Assembly (NCBI RefSeq): GCF_001939735.1
Contig: NZ_MJIL01000060.1
Coordinates: forward strand, 62,001-126,000
DNA from: Photobacterium proteolyticum
GTDB lineage: Bacteria > Pseudomonadota > Gammaproteobacteria > Enterobacterales > Vibrionaceae
Direction: 5' to 3'
Length of the DNA: 64,000 nt
Under the pieces are notes generated by a model. The model saw only the letters and a list, made by a program, of their open reading frames with translations. It was not told the DNA's origin and made no database searches. Of this stretch, positions 1 through 9,832 are shown one piece after another. Positions within the stretch are counted from its first letter, which is position 1. Every line of letters begins with the position of its first letter. The translations under genes were made by a program, and so were the position numbers.

Positions 1-242
1 ATAGGGACGGTTGCATCAGTACGGCTGTCAATCAGGCCTTTGATCACACCACGCAGTTCATCATTTTTGTTGAGGAGCTGCATTTCGACCACATTTCTGG
101 CCGATCCGGTTTTAGTCAGGGACTCTTGATAGAGTGCACTAATTTCTTTATCGAGCAATGCCAGCTGTTCTGCTTGTTCATCGTGTTGCTCTGCCATAAC
201 GACAGAAGTGATGAGCAGCAGAATGACCATCAGTATGCGCAT
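1..242 (-). CDS. Partial exported or membrane protein, possibly an MscS-type channel (N-terminus only)
   Basis: Only the first 80 codons are in the window; the gene runs off the left edge. The ATG at 242 opens a hydrophobic signal-like stretch of about 17 residues ending in VVMAEQ, followed by a charged, probably coiled-coil segment rich in Glu, Gln, Leu and Lys. This layout (signal peptide then periplasmic helix) is seen in large MscS-family mechanosensitive channels, and the wording of the helical part reminds me of those, but no channel domain is visible here. It lies downstream of the 325-702 gene on the same strand. Function is a guess; that it is an exported protein is well supported. 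Confidence 0.55.
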   Translation of the reverse strand, partial: MRILMVILLLITSVVMAEQHDEQAEQLALLDKEISALYQESLTKTGSARNVVEMQLLNKNDELRGVIKGLIDSRTDATVP

Positions 243-324
243 GTTACGGCTCACTCTTGCTAACTGATTGATAAAATAGTAAATCACACCAGCTGCCGAA
301 ATTGCCGAAATGTGGCATTCAGTA

Positions 325-702
325 TCAGATTATGTCTTGCTGGCATAAAAACTGGTGCTGGGGGAACTGCCAACACCAGTCCGGCTTGTAATTTTCCTGA
401 TTAAGGATAACCGTCATGGGCTGCTGACGAAGGCTCAATATGTAGATTAGGGCATTATAATGCTGGCGATCGCAGATGAGTGTATCGCAACCTGAAGCCG
501 CGATGGTGTCGGCCATGAGCTGCCGATTTACATCACTGGCTTTGTAAAAGGACATAAGCTCATGGAGCTGACAGCAGCCGACCAGGTGCCTGGCAAGGGA
601 TAAGGATGATTGCAGGATACCGACTAGCCTTGGCTGGTTTTTCTGATTGGTGAGTAGGCGAACCCATGATGTAGCATGAGTGAATTCGTTGCCTTTTTGC
701 AT
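325..702 (-). CDS. Small protein of unknown function, faintly SulA-like
   Basis: 125 residues with no signal peptide or membrane segment. I do not recognise it firmly. The spacing of an N-terminal Trp/Arg region, a LSLARHLVGCCQL helix, an MADTIAASGCDTLI segment and a final MTVIL strand resembles the helix-strand order of SulA cell-division inhibitors, but identity by eye is low. No LexA box (CTGT-N8-ACAG) is present upstream. Instead a strong palindrome lies 50 bases before the start. The ATG at 702 follows a GGTGGAG ribosome site. The coding direction is the same as the partial gene at 1-242. Confidence 0.55.
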   Translation of the reverse strand: MQKGNEFTHATSWVRLLTNQKNQPRLVGILQSSLSLARHLVGCCQLHELMSFYKASDVNRQLMADTIAASGCDTLICDRQHYNALIYILSLRQQPMTVILNQENYKPDWCWQFPQHQFLCQQDII

Positions 703-751
703 AACTCCACCTTAATTTCCCTGCGAAATTATTAGTCGCTATAACACGTTA

Positions 752-775
752 AAAGTAGTCAATATTGACCACTTT
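752..775. promoter_or_regulatory. Near-perfect 24-bp palindromic operator candidate
   Basis: The core GTCAATATTGAC at 758-769 is a perfect dyad and the symmetry extends to AAAGT at one end and ACTTT at the other, with a single mismatched pair (757/770). It sits about 50 bases upstream of the 325-702 gene, where a repressor site would be expected. The size and symmetry fit a TetR- or MarR-type regulator, but no matching regulator is known from the sequence alone. Confidence 0.5.
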
Positions 776-844
776 GAAAACAGTGTTTTTATAATAGAAT
801 GCGTTTTAGGAATATTGTCAGCGGTAGGTCAAATAATTGGATGA

Positions 845-885
845 AAAAAGCCCACAACACTTACATTAATCAGTAAGGGTTATGG
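845..885 (-). terminator. Rho-independent terminator of the RND operon
   Basis: Read on the minus strand, a stem closed by GCCCA/TGGGC with additional TTAC/GTAA pairing is followed by a run of six T. It lies about 80 bases after the stop of the RND pump gene. Confidence 0.75.
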
Positions 886-963
886 GCAACGTTCAACATA
901 GCGAGTATCAATAGTGTGTGTTAAGAGAACACACAAGTTAGTACTCTTTATTGCGTACTTTAC

Positions 964-3900
964 TTAGGCAGTAACTGGTGTCTCCTGAATCTGGCTTGGT
1001 TGTTTGGTTTTCGTCGGAATACGGAAAATCAGCGTATAGCTAACTGGCAAGACGATTAGTGTCAGTACCGTAGCAAAGCCGAGACCAAAGATGATCGTGA
1101 CTGCCATTGCCACAAAGAAAGGGTCAAATAGCAGCGGGATCATACCGAGCATAGTGGTGATCGCCGCCATACCTACCGGTCTTACACGACTTACGGAAGA
1201 GTCAAAGACGGCGTCGTATGGGGACTTGCCGGATTTGATCTCGGCGTTAATTTGGTCGACCAGAACAATGCCGTTTTTGATGATCATACCGCTAAGGCTG
1301 AGCATACCGAGGATCGCCATGAAGCTGAGTGGCGCATCCAGTAATAGCAGCCCTGAGGCAATACCAATAATCGCAAGCGGCACATTGAACCAGATCACCA
1401 GAGGTTGTCTGACCGAGTTGAACAGGACAACGGTGATCAGGAACATAGCCAGATAGCCTAGTGGCAGTGAACTGAAGATACTTGCCTGCGCATCGCGCGA
1501 GGTTTCGTACTCGCCACCCCACTCAAACGAATACCCATCAGGAAGCTCAATGGCCTCGACTTTGTCGCGTATCTTGCGGTGGACTGAATCAGCTGTTTCA
1601 CCACTGCCAAGTACAGGATCAGCAAAAACAGTAAGCATACGTTTTCGGTCTCGGCGCATGATGATAGGGTTTTCCCATTCGGTGTCGAAAGAAGAAACCA
1701 GCTGCGTGACAGGAACAAATGTACTGTTTTCGCCACTCCAGACCTGCAGTTTAAGCAAGCTGTTAGCATCAAGACGCTCTTGCTCCGGCGCTCGTGCCAT
1801 GATCGGCATCAGGTGCGACTGTTCTCGGTAGGTACCGATAGATTTGCCGCTGAAGTTGATCAACAAGGCGGTATCCAGGTCCTGCTTGCTGATACCGACC
1901 TCGCGAGACTGGGCCAGGTTCAACTGAGGGCGAACAACCGTCACTTGGTTACGCCAGCTATGGCGGATATTCTCTGCAGTTGGCTCGGTAAGAAAGATTT
2001 GCTCAGCCTGATGGGCAAGCTGTCGCAGTATCTGAGGGTCTTCACCATAGAAACGCGCTTCAATTTTAGCCGCCGGTGACGGACCGTTTTCCAGCAGTTT
2101 CACCCTGAACTCGGCTTCTGGGTAGCTTTCACGCAGGTGAGCGGTCAGCTGAGGCATATTTGCACTCTGTGTTTCCAGGCTATCCATTTCAATAATGAGC
2201 TGGGCGTAGGCATCGTAGCCTTTCTCCGGAACATAAGGCAAAACAAAACGCTGGGCACCCTGGCCGATAACCGATGTAAGGTTGACCAGTCCAACCTTGT
2301 TTTCTTTCTCGTAGCCCAGAATTTCTTGTTCAACAGTTGAAACAAACTTTTCTGTGCCTCGAATATCTGTGCCTTCCGGCAGCCAGATATCAACAAAGAA
2401 GATCGGTGTGTTTGATGGCGGGAAGAATACATTCTTCACATGACCCATACCGATAACCGCCGCAACCAGCATCGCCACAACAAGTGCCAGCGTAATGACA
2501 CGGAATCGCATTGCCGCCGTTAGCAGGCCACGGTAGAGGTTAAAGAACCAACCGCGATACAGCTCTTGTGGTTCATCACTGGTTTCACCGTCCTTAAACA
2601 GAAGGTGACAGAAAAAGGGAGTGATGGTGATAGCCGTGATCCAGCTGATAAACAGGGAGATCAGCAATACCTGAAACAGTGAAGCACAGAATTCACCCGT
2701 CGCATCCTGAGACAAGCCAATAGGGGCAAAGGCAATAATGGCGATGATCGTCGCCCCGAGTAACGGCCACTGGGTTTGCTTGACTACTTGACCTGCAGCC
2801 TCGAAGCGTGTCTGTCCTCGCTGGATACCAATCAGGATCCCTTCGGTCACGACAATCGCATTATCGACCAGCATGCCGAGAGCGATAATCAACGCACCCA
2901 GCGAGATGATTTGCAGCTGTATACCGAGAACGTTCATCATGATGAAGGTACCCAGAATAGTCAGCAGTAATACCACACCCATTAGCAGGCCTGAGCGCAA
3001 GCCCATAAAGACCAGTAATACAACGATAACGATAGCAACTGACTCGGCCAGGTTAATCAAAAAGCCGGTAACAGAGAACTCAACTACTGCACCCTGGTCG
3101 TAGACGGTATCGAGCACCATACCCAGCGGAAGTTGTGATTCAAGCTCGGTGATCTTGGCCGATACGGCTTTCGATACATCGACAACGTTGACACCAGTAG
3201 TAAACGAAACGCCCAATGAAAGCGCATCCTGCCCCATGTTGTGATAAAGCAGGGTAGGGGTTTCGGTTGTTGTTTTGTATACCGTGGCAATATCACCCAG
3301 GTAAACCAGATCGGCACTCCCTGGCGGGCTGACCAGCAGACGGTTCATTTCACTGACATCATCGAACTCACCGGTCGGGTGGATACGAATGCGTCCGTCA
3401 CCAATACGGATTTTACCGGCATTGGAAACTACGTTCTGGTTTTGGATCTGGCTGTAGATGTAGTTCTGGTCAAGGCCAAGTGCAGAAAGTTTCTGCTGGC
3501 TGATCTCGACAACGATTTGCTCCTCTGGCGCACCGACAACGGAAACTTTTTTTACACCGTCAATCAGTACCAGTTCTCGACGCAGATAGTTGGCGTAGTT
3601 CTCCAGTTCCCTGTAGCTGTACCCTTCACCACGAATATTCATCAAGATGCCAAAAACATCTGAGAAATCATCAATGATCTGTGGTTGCAGAGTCCCCGGA
3701 GGTAGATCGGCAACAGCATCGTTTACTTTTCGACGTAGTTCATCCCACACTTGAGGCAGAGCACTGGCGTCGTATTCATCTTTCATCTCGACTTCGATCT
3801 GTGAAAGACCAGCATTGTTGATTGAGGTGATATGTTTGATTTGTGGCATTTGCTGGATAGCATCTTCCAGCGGTAGCGTGACTTCTTCTTCGACTTGCTC

Positions 3901-4071
3901 TGGCGAGGCTCCCGGGTAAGGAGTGATCACCAGCGCATTTTTGATGGTGAACTCCGGAAACTCCAGCTGACCGAGGCCGGTAAAGGAAACGGCTCCGCCA
4001 ATTAACATCAGCAGAACGAACATCCAGCTTATGACTTTGTTTCTAATACTGTAGTGTGCAACATTCATCAA
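964..4071 (-). CDS. RND multidrug efflux pump, inner-membrane permease
   Basis: 1035 residues, a normal length for AcrB-type (HAE1) proton-driven pumps. The two halves each show one N-terminal helix, a periplasmic porter domain and a block of membrane helices. TM4 carries GMLVDNAIVV near residue 402 and TM10 carries GMIIKNGIVLVD with the conserved Lys near residue 932, which form the proton relay. The gene follows the adaptor gene directly (stop of the adaptor at 4072), so the two are one operon. The proteins are expected to export drugs, bile acids or other amphiphiles through a TolC-like channel encoded elsewhere. The substrate cannot be read from sequence. The adaptor partner appears damaged, which puts function of this pump in doubt. 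Confidence 0.93.
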   Translation of the reverse strand: MMNVAHYSIRNKVISWMFVLLMLIGGAVSFTGLGQLEFPEFTIKNALVITPYPGASPEQVEEEVTLPLEDAIQQMPQIKHITSINNAGLSQIEVEMKDEYDASALPQVWDELRRKVNDAVADLPPGTLQPQIIDDFSDVFGILMNIRGEGYSYRELENYANYLRRELVLIDGVKKVSVVGAPEEQIVVEISQQKLSALGLDQNYIYSQIQNQNVVSNAGKIRIGDGRIRIHPTGEFDDVSEMNRLLVSPPGSADLVYLGDIATVYKTTTETPTLLYHNMGQDALSLGVSFTTGVNVVDVSKAVSAKITELESQLPLGMVLDTVYDQGAVVEFSVTGFLINLAESVAIVIVVLLVFMGLRSGLLMGVVLLLTILGTFIMMNVLGIQLQIISLGALIIALGMLVDNAIVVTEGILIGIQRGQTRFEAAGQVVKQTQWPLLGATIIAIIAFAPIGLSQDATGEFCASLFQVLLISLFISWITAITITPFFCHLLFKDGETSDEPQELYRGWFFNLYRGLLTAAMRFRVITLALVVAMLVAAVIGMGHVKNVFFPPSNTPIFFVDIWLPEGTDIRGTEKFVSTVEQEILGYEKENKVGLVNLTSVIGQGAQRFVLPYVPEKGYDAYAQLIIEMDSLETQSANMPQLTAHLRESYPEAEFRVKLLENGPSPAAKIEARFYGEDPQILRQLAHQAEQIFLTEPTAENIRHSWRNQVTVVRPQLNLAQSREVGISKQDLDTALLINFSGKSIGTYREQSHLMPIMARAPEQERLDANSLLKLQVWSGENSTFVPVTQLVSSFDTEWENPIIMRRDRKRMLTVFADPVLGSGETADSVHRKIRDKVEAIELPDGYSFEWGGEYETSRDAQASIFSSLPLGYLAMFLITVVLFNSVRQPLVIWFNVPLAIIGIASGLLLLDAPLSFMAILGMLSLSGMIIKNGIVLVDQINAEIKSGKSPYDAVFDSSVSRVRPVGMAAITTMLGMIPLLFDPFFVAMAVTIIFGLGFATVLTLIVLPVSYTLIFRIPTKTKQPSQIQETPVTA

Positions 4072-5073
4072 TTAAACGCCTCGTTCCCAGCGAAGAGGTT
4101 TAACTTCCATGTTGGATTTCACAGCAGCAGCACCAACGGCAACCACCTGGTCACCTAACTTCAGACCAGACAGGATTTCAATTCCGTTTGCTTGTACTTG
4201 TCCGAGAGTAACCTCGACAGGTTCAAGTGTTTTGTTTCCAGACTGGTAGCGCCATACATTGGTTTCACCAGTATCGTCGCTGCGAACGATCGCAGTTAAC
4301 GGAAGTACGGTGATGACCTGTCCGGAAGTGTTTATCGATGACATATCAAGCAGTAGCTCGGCGCTCATTCCTGGCAAAATGTTCAGGTTCTCTGGTGGTG
4401 TCAGACTAAATACGACCTCGTAGGTCTGGCTGCCCGGGCTAACCGTGCTGGCGTGCTCTTTGTATTGCACTGGGTAGGTTCCTTGCTGGCCAGACGATGT
4501 TAGGGTAGGCGTAAAGCCTTTTTCCAGTGCCAGAGTCTTAGGAGCATGGAAACGGACAGTTGGCTGGAATGCATCGTCGAATGAAACATCTTTAAGCGTC
4601 AGCAACAGTGACTCAGGAACCTGGATCTTTACATCTATCTGTTTATTTCCCTGTAGCGTCAACACAATTTGGGTCGCCTGGATCATTTGGTGGTTGTCCA
4701 GATTAACCTTGGCAACGGTACCGGAAAATGGTGCTTCCAATCGTGTATAGGCTAGCTGGTCACGAGCAGAATATAGCGAGGCCTTGGCAGACTTCAACGT
4801 GGCCTTGGCGGTGTCAAATTCTGCCTTTGAAATCAGCTTGCGCTTATAGAGTTCTGCTTTTCGTTTGAAATCAACAGCGGCCAGGTCAGCTTGTTGGCTG
4901 GCTGCGATTTTAGCGGGGAAGACACGTATCTGTTGAGAAGTACTGTCGTTAACTGTCATGAGCTTGACGGGGCGGACAACGGCTGATTGCTGGATTGCGC
5001 TTTCAGCTTCATCACATCCAGTTAGTACGACTGACATCATAACGGCAAGCAGGCTAAGTAATGCCGGTTTCAT
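4072..5073 (-). CDS. RND periplasmic adaptor lipoprotein with an apparent internal deletion
   Basis: Start chosen at 5073 because MKPALLSLLAVMMSVVLTGC is a lipoprotein signal with lipobox LTGC and an AGGAAA ribosome site lies upstream; the reading frame stays open to 5220 but that extension looks non-coding. The product is 333 residues, shorter than typical adaptors of about 360-390. The sequence passes from the N-terminal beta strand (AASQQADLA) straight into the coiled-coil helix (AVDFKRKAELYKRKL). The first half of the lipoyl domain and the first coiled-coil helix, roughly 50-60 residues, are absent. The second lipoyl half (APFSGTVAKV), beta-barrel and membrane-proximal parts are present. 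It is transcribed with the pump at 964-4071. Confidence 0.88.
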   Translation of the reverse strand: MKPALLSLLAVMMSVVLTGCDEAESAIQQSAVVRPVKLMTVNDSTSQQIRVFPAKIAASQQADLAAVDFKRKAELYKRKLISKAEFDTAKATLKSAKASLYSARDQLAYTRLEAPFSGTVAKVNLDNHQMIQATQIVLTLQGNKQIDVKIQVPESLLLTLKDVSFDDAFQPTVRFHAPKTLALEKGFTPTLTSSGQQGTYPVQYKEHASTVSPGSQTYEVVFSLTPPENLNILPGMSAELLLDMSSINTSGQVITVLPLTAIVRSDDTGETNVWRYQSGNKTLEPVEVTLGQVQANGIEILSGLKLGDQVVAVGAAAVKSNMEVKPLRWERGV

Positions 5074-5231
5074 GGTGGTATTTCCTATTGTTATAACTTG
5101 CGGAAAACTATAACCTTTGAATGGGTTGCGAAAAACCAAACATTTTGGAAAGAGTAGTTCTGTTTTTTGCAACAAATAACAGCGGTAATTGGGTTTACAA
5201 TAACTGCAGACTGTGAACAAACAGGTGAGAA

Positions 5232-6161
5232 ATGAAGACCGAAGATATTAAGCTATTTCATCAAATTGTTGATGCAGGAAGCCTGATCCGTGCCGCTGAA
5301 ATCTTTGACTTGCCGAAGTCAAACCTCTGCCGGCGAGTGAAGGCGCTGGAAGAGGAACTGCAGGTTCAACTCTTTCACCGTCACAACCGCTCAATGCAGT
5401 TAACCGAAGCCGGTGAAACCTTTTATGAACGCACCAAAGCCCTCATTAGCGATTTTGAGCTGTGTATTCAGGAGGTCACAGCACCAACGTACGAACTTTC
5501 TGGGCATTTGCGAGTTCAGGTTCTGCCGTTGCCTGGGGTTATTGATATAGGGCGAGCAATATTTAAGTTTATGGATTTATATCCGAAGGTAACGGTCGAA
5601 ATTATTACCAGTTCGATAGAAACGGATCTAATTGAAAATCATATTGATGTTGCCTTACGTATTGGTGATAAGCTGGAAGACTCGTCCTTGATTGCTCGTC
5701 CATTCTTGTCAGCTTCCTTTGGTTATTATGCAACGCCAAACTATATCGCTACTAAAGGTATGCCCAAGTCACCTGAAGATATGGTGAATCATGACTTCAT
5801 CCGGTTCCGTTACCCTAACGGTTATCTATATAACAAGATGCCCCTCGGTAAAGATAAAGAGATTGAAGTTTCCGGTAAACTGATTATGAATAGTGTGCCA
5901 CTGGTAGTCGAAGCATGCTTGCAAGATCGCGGTATAATTCTGTTACCCGAACCACTGGCAGATTTTTATATTGAGAGAGGAATGCTTGTGCGGCTATTTG
6001 AAGATATCGAGCCATCCATGAGCTTTGGTTGGCTGGTTTATCCCTCGCGAAAATACCTGTCGCTCACGGTACGTACGTTTATTGATTATATGCTGACAGA
6101 AGCCGAGCATATGGGAGTTTGTCAAAATATTGAAGGGGATGTTAGGGGGATGTCGATTTGA
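5232..6161 (+). CDS. LysR-type transcriptional regulator next to the RND pump
   Basis: 309 residues. The N-terminal winged helix-turn-helix (about residues 4-62, with AAEIFDLPKSNLCRRVKALEEEL) is followed by a substrate-binding domain typical of the AaeR/CrgA-like branch (HIDVALRIG motif). The gene is divergent from the adaptor/pump operon with about 160 bases between the starts, the usual place for a LysR activator or repressor of an efflux pair. The start has an AGGTGAG ribosome site. The effector is unknown. Confidence 0.92.
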   Translation: MKTEDIKLFHQIVDAGSLIRAAEIFDLPKSNLCRRVKALEEELQVQLFHRHNRSMQLTEAGETFYERTKALISDFELCIQEVTAPTYELSGHLRVQVLPLPGVIDIGRAIFKFMDLYPKVTVEIITSSIETDLIENHIDVALRIGDKLEDSSLIARPFLSASFGYYATPNYIATKGMPKSPEDMVNHDFIRFRYPNGYLYNKMPLGKDKEIEVSGKLIMNSVPLVVEACLQDRGIILLPEPLADFYIERGMLVRLFEDIEPSMSFGWLVYPSRKYLSLTVRTFIDYMLTEAEHMGVCQNIEGDVRGMSI

Positions 6162-6169
6162 GTACTTAA

Positions 6170-6783
6170 ACTGGTGAGCCTTTCCTTGGCAGGTACCGAC
6201 TGTTAATAGCAAGCTATTACATGGGGGAAGTGTCAGTGTCTTTAAAATTATCACATGAAAGTTCGTCATGTTGGTTGATTAGACTTTGTGTTTTATATTT
6301 TTTTAAAAACTTTTCTCTAGTGTTTTTTAATATGTTTCTAGAATTTGACTTAATATTCCGTTTAATTAATACTGAGTCTTTGTTCATATTTTAAATATTT
6401 TACCGAAGTCTTTGCATCTAAATATCGAACTATAAAATAATCGTTGCCAAAAAGTACGTTTGACTCTTTCTTTATGGATACAACTGCAATTTGTCATCTT
6501 GTAAACTGTTGTTCTGTAAATCAGGTGCAGAATGATACATAAAGATCCCTTGATGCTCAACAGGTTTAATATTCCAAAAATGACAAGTTAATATGATGAT
6601 TTAATTAAGTAACATTGATATGGCTGAGCAAACGGAAATGAAATATAAAATAGTGTTCACATGTGCGAGTGATGTGAGTTGGGGGATTGTTTCAGTTTGA
6701 TGATAAATAGGCACCCAAGCCCATGCAAATAAAATATCTATAATAAAGCAAGCAATCGTTTACTATTTTATTGTTCTATATTA
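6170..6783. other. AT-rich intergenic stretch without recognised genes
   Basis: About 600 bases between the LysR gene and the MITE-like repeat. All frames are broken by stops, and I see no RNA gene, terminator with a clear T tract, or known motif. Base composition is much more AT-rich than the neighbouring genes. Confidence 0.5.
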
Positions 6784-7066
6784 TATACCCAAGCTACCTC
6801 AAGATGCAGTATTCAGAGTGAGACCAGCGTGTTCAGTTCAAGGAAAATAACGGTAGGAATGGTTGCCCCTTTCAACGCTATTTGACACAGAAATGGACTC
6901 GCTGGCTCACTCCCAAAGGGCGAGTTCCAGTTCTTTTAAGTAGATAGGGGCTTCTATGCGTTGTTACCGATTATTAATTTAGAGCCACTAGATTTTCTAA
7001 TCGGCGCCTAGCCTAGTAGCCAAGTAATTCTCGCTGAAACGAGCATCTTGAGGTAGCTTGGGTATA
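6784..7066. mobile_element. MITE-like element with perfect 24-bp terminal inverted repeats
   Basis: A 283-base block begins with TATACCCAAGCTACC (arm 6784-6807) and ends with its exact complement (arm 7043-7066). It has no transposase gene. The outer bases are TA, compatible with a TA target duplication, but no longer direct repeat is visible around it. Short elements with this kind of terminus are, as I recall, common in Vibrionaceae genomes. The interior contains a GAGTGAGCCAGCGAG-like segment on the minus strand and no open frame. Confidence 0.75.
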
Positions 7067-7117
7067 GGTTGAAAATATTAACCGGAATGACTCTGTTCAG
7101 TTTTTGTGAATTTATTC

Positions 7118-7148
7118 AAAAAAAAAGCCCCCTTACAAGAAGGGGGCA
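7118..7148 (-). terminator. Terminator of the pst operon
   Basis: GCCCCCTT and AAGGGGGC form an 8-bp stem with a short loop (7127-7148). On the minus strand it is followed by a run of nine T. It lies about 70 bases after the pstB stop. Confidence 0.9.
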
Positions 7149-7219
7149 ACAAGTACCATCGCTTTTATTATTCGCTTACATAGCCTGCGAGCTGAGGAAG
7201 TGTTGTTGTGTTGGCTCGC

Positions 7220-7969
7220 TTAGCCGAAGTCACCGTTAACGTAGCCACGGGTGCGATCATCTCGCGGGCTGTTAAACAGTGCATTGGTTTCATCATGCTC
7301 TACCAGCTCTCCCATCAGGAAGAAGGCTGTTCGGTCAGAGATACGTCTTGCCTGCTGCATTGAGTGAGTAACAATGACAATGGTGAAGTTTTTTTTCAGT
7401 GACTCCATCAGGTCTTCGATTTTCTTGGTTGCAATTGGATCCAGTGCCGAGGTCGGCTCATCCATCAGGATTACTTCTGGCTCCATGGCAATTGTGCGGG
7501 CAATACACAGACGTTGCTGCTGTCCACCAGAGAGGCCAAAAGCGTGTGACTTCAGGCGGTCTTTGACTTCATCCCACAGTGCCGCACCACGTAGTGATTT
7601 TTCGACGACTTCATCAAGGCGCTTCTTGTCAGTGATTCCCTGTGCACGCAGGCCGTAGGCAACGTTTTCATAAATGCTCATCGGGAACGGGTTCGGCTTC
7701 TGAAATACCATCCCCACCTTGATACGCAGTTGTGCAACATCAATGTTGCCGTAAACATCTTCGTTATCCATGGTCAGCTGACCATGGATCTTGACGCCTT
7801 CAATAAGGTCATTCATACGGTTCAGGCAGCGAAGCAGGGTAGACTTACCGCAACCTGACGGACCTATTAGCGCCGTTACCTGACGGTTTGGGATTGGCAG
7901 GCAGATTTTTTTCAGCGCCTGGTTTTCGCCGTAGTAAAGATCTAGGTTTTCGATGTTGAATTTATTCAT
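7220..7969 (-). CDS. pstB: Phosphate ABC transporter ATP-binding protein PstB
   Basis: 249 residues. It is the cytoplasmic ATPase of the high-affinity phosphate importer. Walker [10 protein letters not shown] is at residues 36-44, the ABC signature LSGGQQQR near 150 and Walker B VILMDEP near 175. The start at 7969 is preceded by GAGGAAG and gives the normal family length; the open frame extends further upstream but without a ribosome site. It is the last gene of pstSCAB, 17 bases after pstA, and ends at a strong terminator, so phoU does not follow in this operon. Confidence 0.97.
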   Translation of the reverse strand: MNKFNIENLDLYYGENQALKKICLPIPNRQVTALIGPSGCGKSTLLRCLNRMNDLIEGVKIHGQLTMDNEDVYGNIDVAQLRIKVGMVFQKPNPFPMSIYENVAYGLRAQGITDKKRLDEVVEKSLRGAALWDEVKDRLKSHAFGLSGGQQQRLCIARTIAMEPEVILMDEPTSALDPIATKKIEDLMESLKKNFTIVIVTHSMQQARRISDRTAFFLMGELVEHDETNALFNSPRDDRTRGYVNGDFG

Positions 7970-7985
7970 GGTCTCTTCCTCAAAA

Positions 7986-8852
7986 TTAGTAAGTCGCAGT
8001 GTTGAATCGGCTAGCAATCAATTTAGTCAGCATGTTAATCACAAGAACAATCACAATCAGGATGGTGGCGGTTGCATACGCCTGGTTCCATTCATGAATG
8101 GTGTAGAGTTCCTGCGTTAGCTTGTAAAGGTGAACGGTTAGCGTACGGCCAGAGTCAAGCATGCTCTCTGGGATACGGGCTACCATACCTGCTGTCATGA
8201 ATACCGGTGCCGATTCACCGATGACACGACCAACGCTGAGGATGATGGAAGTTACGATACCAGGCATCGCGCTTGGCAGAATAAGTCTCCAGATGGTGTA
8301 GATCTTGGATGCTCCCAAACCGTACGAGCCTTCGCGGTAGGTTTGTGGAACAGCCATTAATGCTTCTTCCGTGGTACGGATAATAACTGGAAGAATCAAA
8401 ATACTTAGGGTTAGGGCGCCAGACAGAATCGAGTAACCAAAGCCAAGTACAACCACAAAGAAGGTCATACCAAACAGGCCGTAGATAATCGACGGGATAC
8501 CGGCCAGTGACTCGGTACAGAAGCGGATCACCTTGACCAGTTTGCTGCCGACCTTGGCATATTCTGTCAGGTAGATGGCTGTCATGATCCCAAGTGGTGC
8601 GGCAACGGCAATCGATGCGGCAACCATGTATAGGGTGGAGACAATCATTGGCCAGATACCCGATTCCTGGCCGATTGTGGTGTAGTTACTGGAAATGAAG
8701 GTCCAGTCTACGTGTGACAGACCATTACTTAAGATGTACCAGACAACCCACAACAGGAAACCGACGGTGATAGACGCGGAGAGCCAGATAACACCCAGTG
8801 CGATTTTGTCTTTAAACTGCTGCTTGGCAGCATTGGTTGATTGTAATGACAT
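7986..8852 (-). CDS. pstA: Phosphate ABC transporter permease PstA
   Basis: 288 residues with six predicted membrane helices and the EAA-type loop ([21 protein letters not shown]) that docks onto PstB. Together with PstC it forms the membrane channel for phosphate uptake from PstS. It starts 5 bases after the pstC stop and is followed by pstB at 17 bases, so translation is probably coupled. The ribosome site GAGGTAA precedes the ATG at 8852. Nothing unusual is seen. Confidence 0.97.
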   Translation of the reverse strand: MSLQSTNAAKQQFKDKIALGVIWLSASITVGFLLWVVWYILSNGLSHVDWTFISSNYTTIGQESGIWPMIVSTLYMVAASIAVAAPLGIMTAIYLTEYAKVGSKLVKVIRFCTESLAGIPSIIYGLFGMTFFVVVLGFGYSILSGALTLSILILPVIIRTTEEALMAVPQTYREGSYGLGASKIYTIWRLILPSAMPGIVTSIILSVGRVIGESAPVFMTAGMVARIPESMLDSGRTLTVHLYKLTQELYTIHEWNQAYATATILIVIVLVINMLTKLIASRFNTATY

Positions 8853-8857
8853 AGTGA

Positions 8858-9772
8858 TTACCTCGCACGCTCACGGTTTAGATAAAGAAGCGCGGCATTA
8901 AGCATCATGATGAAGACCAGCAAGACAATACCTGTAGCGTATAGTGCACTTGCGTGAATACCGGTTGCGTAAGACATTTCGATGGCGATGTTGGCTGTCA
9001 ATGTACGCGCTGAGTCAAGTAACCCTTCTGGCATAGCTGGCGAGTTACCCATAACCATGATAATGGCCATGGTTTCGCCGAGTGCACGGGCAACCCCCAG
9101 AATGACACCGGTCATGATGCCTGAACGAGCGGCAGGCACGAGGAGTTTGAAAATAGTAAACATATGAGATGCCCCCAGTGCCAAAGAGCCTTCTTTGTAT
9201 GTACGGGGTACAGCTCGAATCGAGGTTTCGGATACTGTAATAACGGTTGGCAGAATCATGACGGCCAGAACAATGATACCGGCCAGTACTGTGTTACCTG
9301 CAGGCACCTGGAAGATATCCTGAATGAGCGGCACGATGATAACCAGACCAAAGAAACCGTATACCACCGAAGGGATACCAGCCAGGAGTTCAATCATCGG
9401 GCGGATTATGTCTGCCAGGCGCTTAGGTGCAACCTCGGCAATGAAAATAGCGGTAAGAACACCAATTGGAACACCTAGCACGACCGCACCCGCAGTCGAT
9501 ACGATAGAGGCGACGATCATCGGTGCGATACCGTAAAGAGCCGGTGGCAGCCAGTCGGTACCTAACACGATTCCTGTAATGCCTGAGTGCTCAAATGCGG
9601 CGTAACCTTCACGGAAGATAAAGTAGCCAATAGTAATGAGAGATAAAATACCTAGTGCGGCACTGCCCAAAAACAAGTACTTAAAGAATATTTCGCGCCA
9701 ATCGATTTTGTCTTTGGCTTTTAGCGAAGATCCTTTAGTTGGATTTTCTATATTATTTGCGATGGTCATCAT
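8858..9772 (-). CDS. pstC: Phosphate ABC transporter permease PstC
   Basis: 304 residues with six membrane helices; the EAA loop reads TSIRAVPRTYKEGSLALGAS. It partners PstA. Two adjacent ATG codons (9772 and 9769) follow a GGAG site; either could be used. It is separated from pstS by about 107 bases holding a hairpin, which fits lower expression of the permease than of the binding protein. Confidence 0.97.
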   Translation of the reverse strand: MMTIANNIENPTKGSSLKAKDKIDWREIFFKYLFLGSAALGILSLITIGYFIFREGYAAFEHSGITGIVLGTDWLPPALYGIAPMIVASIVSTAGAVVLGVPIGVLTAIFIAEVAPKRLADIIRPMIELLAGIPSVVYGFFGLVIIVPLIQDIFQVPAGNTVLAGIIVLAVMILPTVITVSETSIRAVPRTYKEGSLALGASHMFTIFKLLVPAARSGIMTGVILGVARALGETMAIIMVMGNSPAMPEGLLDSARTLTANIAIEMSYATGIHASALYATGIVLLVFIMMLNAALLYLNRERAR

Positions 9773-9832
9773 GTTTACTCCAGATATTGATTAAGCAAAG
9801 GGCTTATTCAAATACCGAGGAATCAATAAAGA

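Noticed and set aside
702-800. LexA box before the SulA-like gene
   Set aside because: Searched for CTGT-N8-ACAG by eye and found none; only the unrelated palindrome is present.
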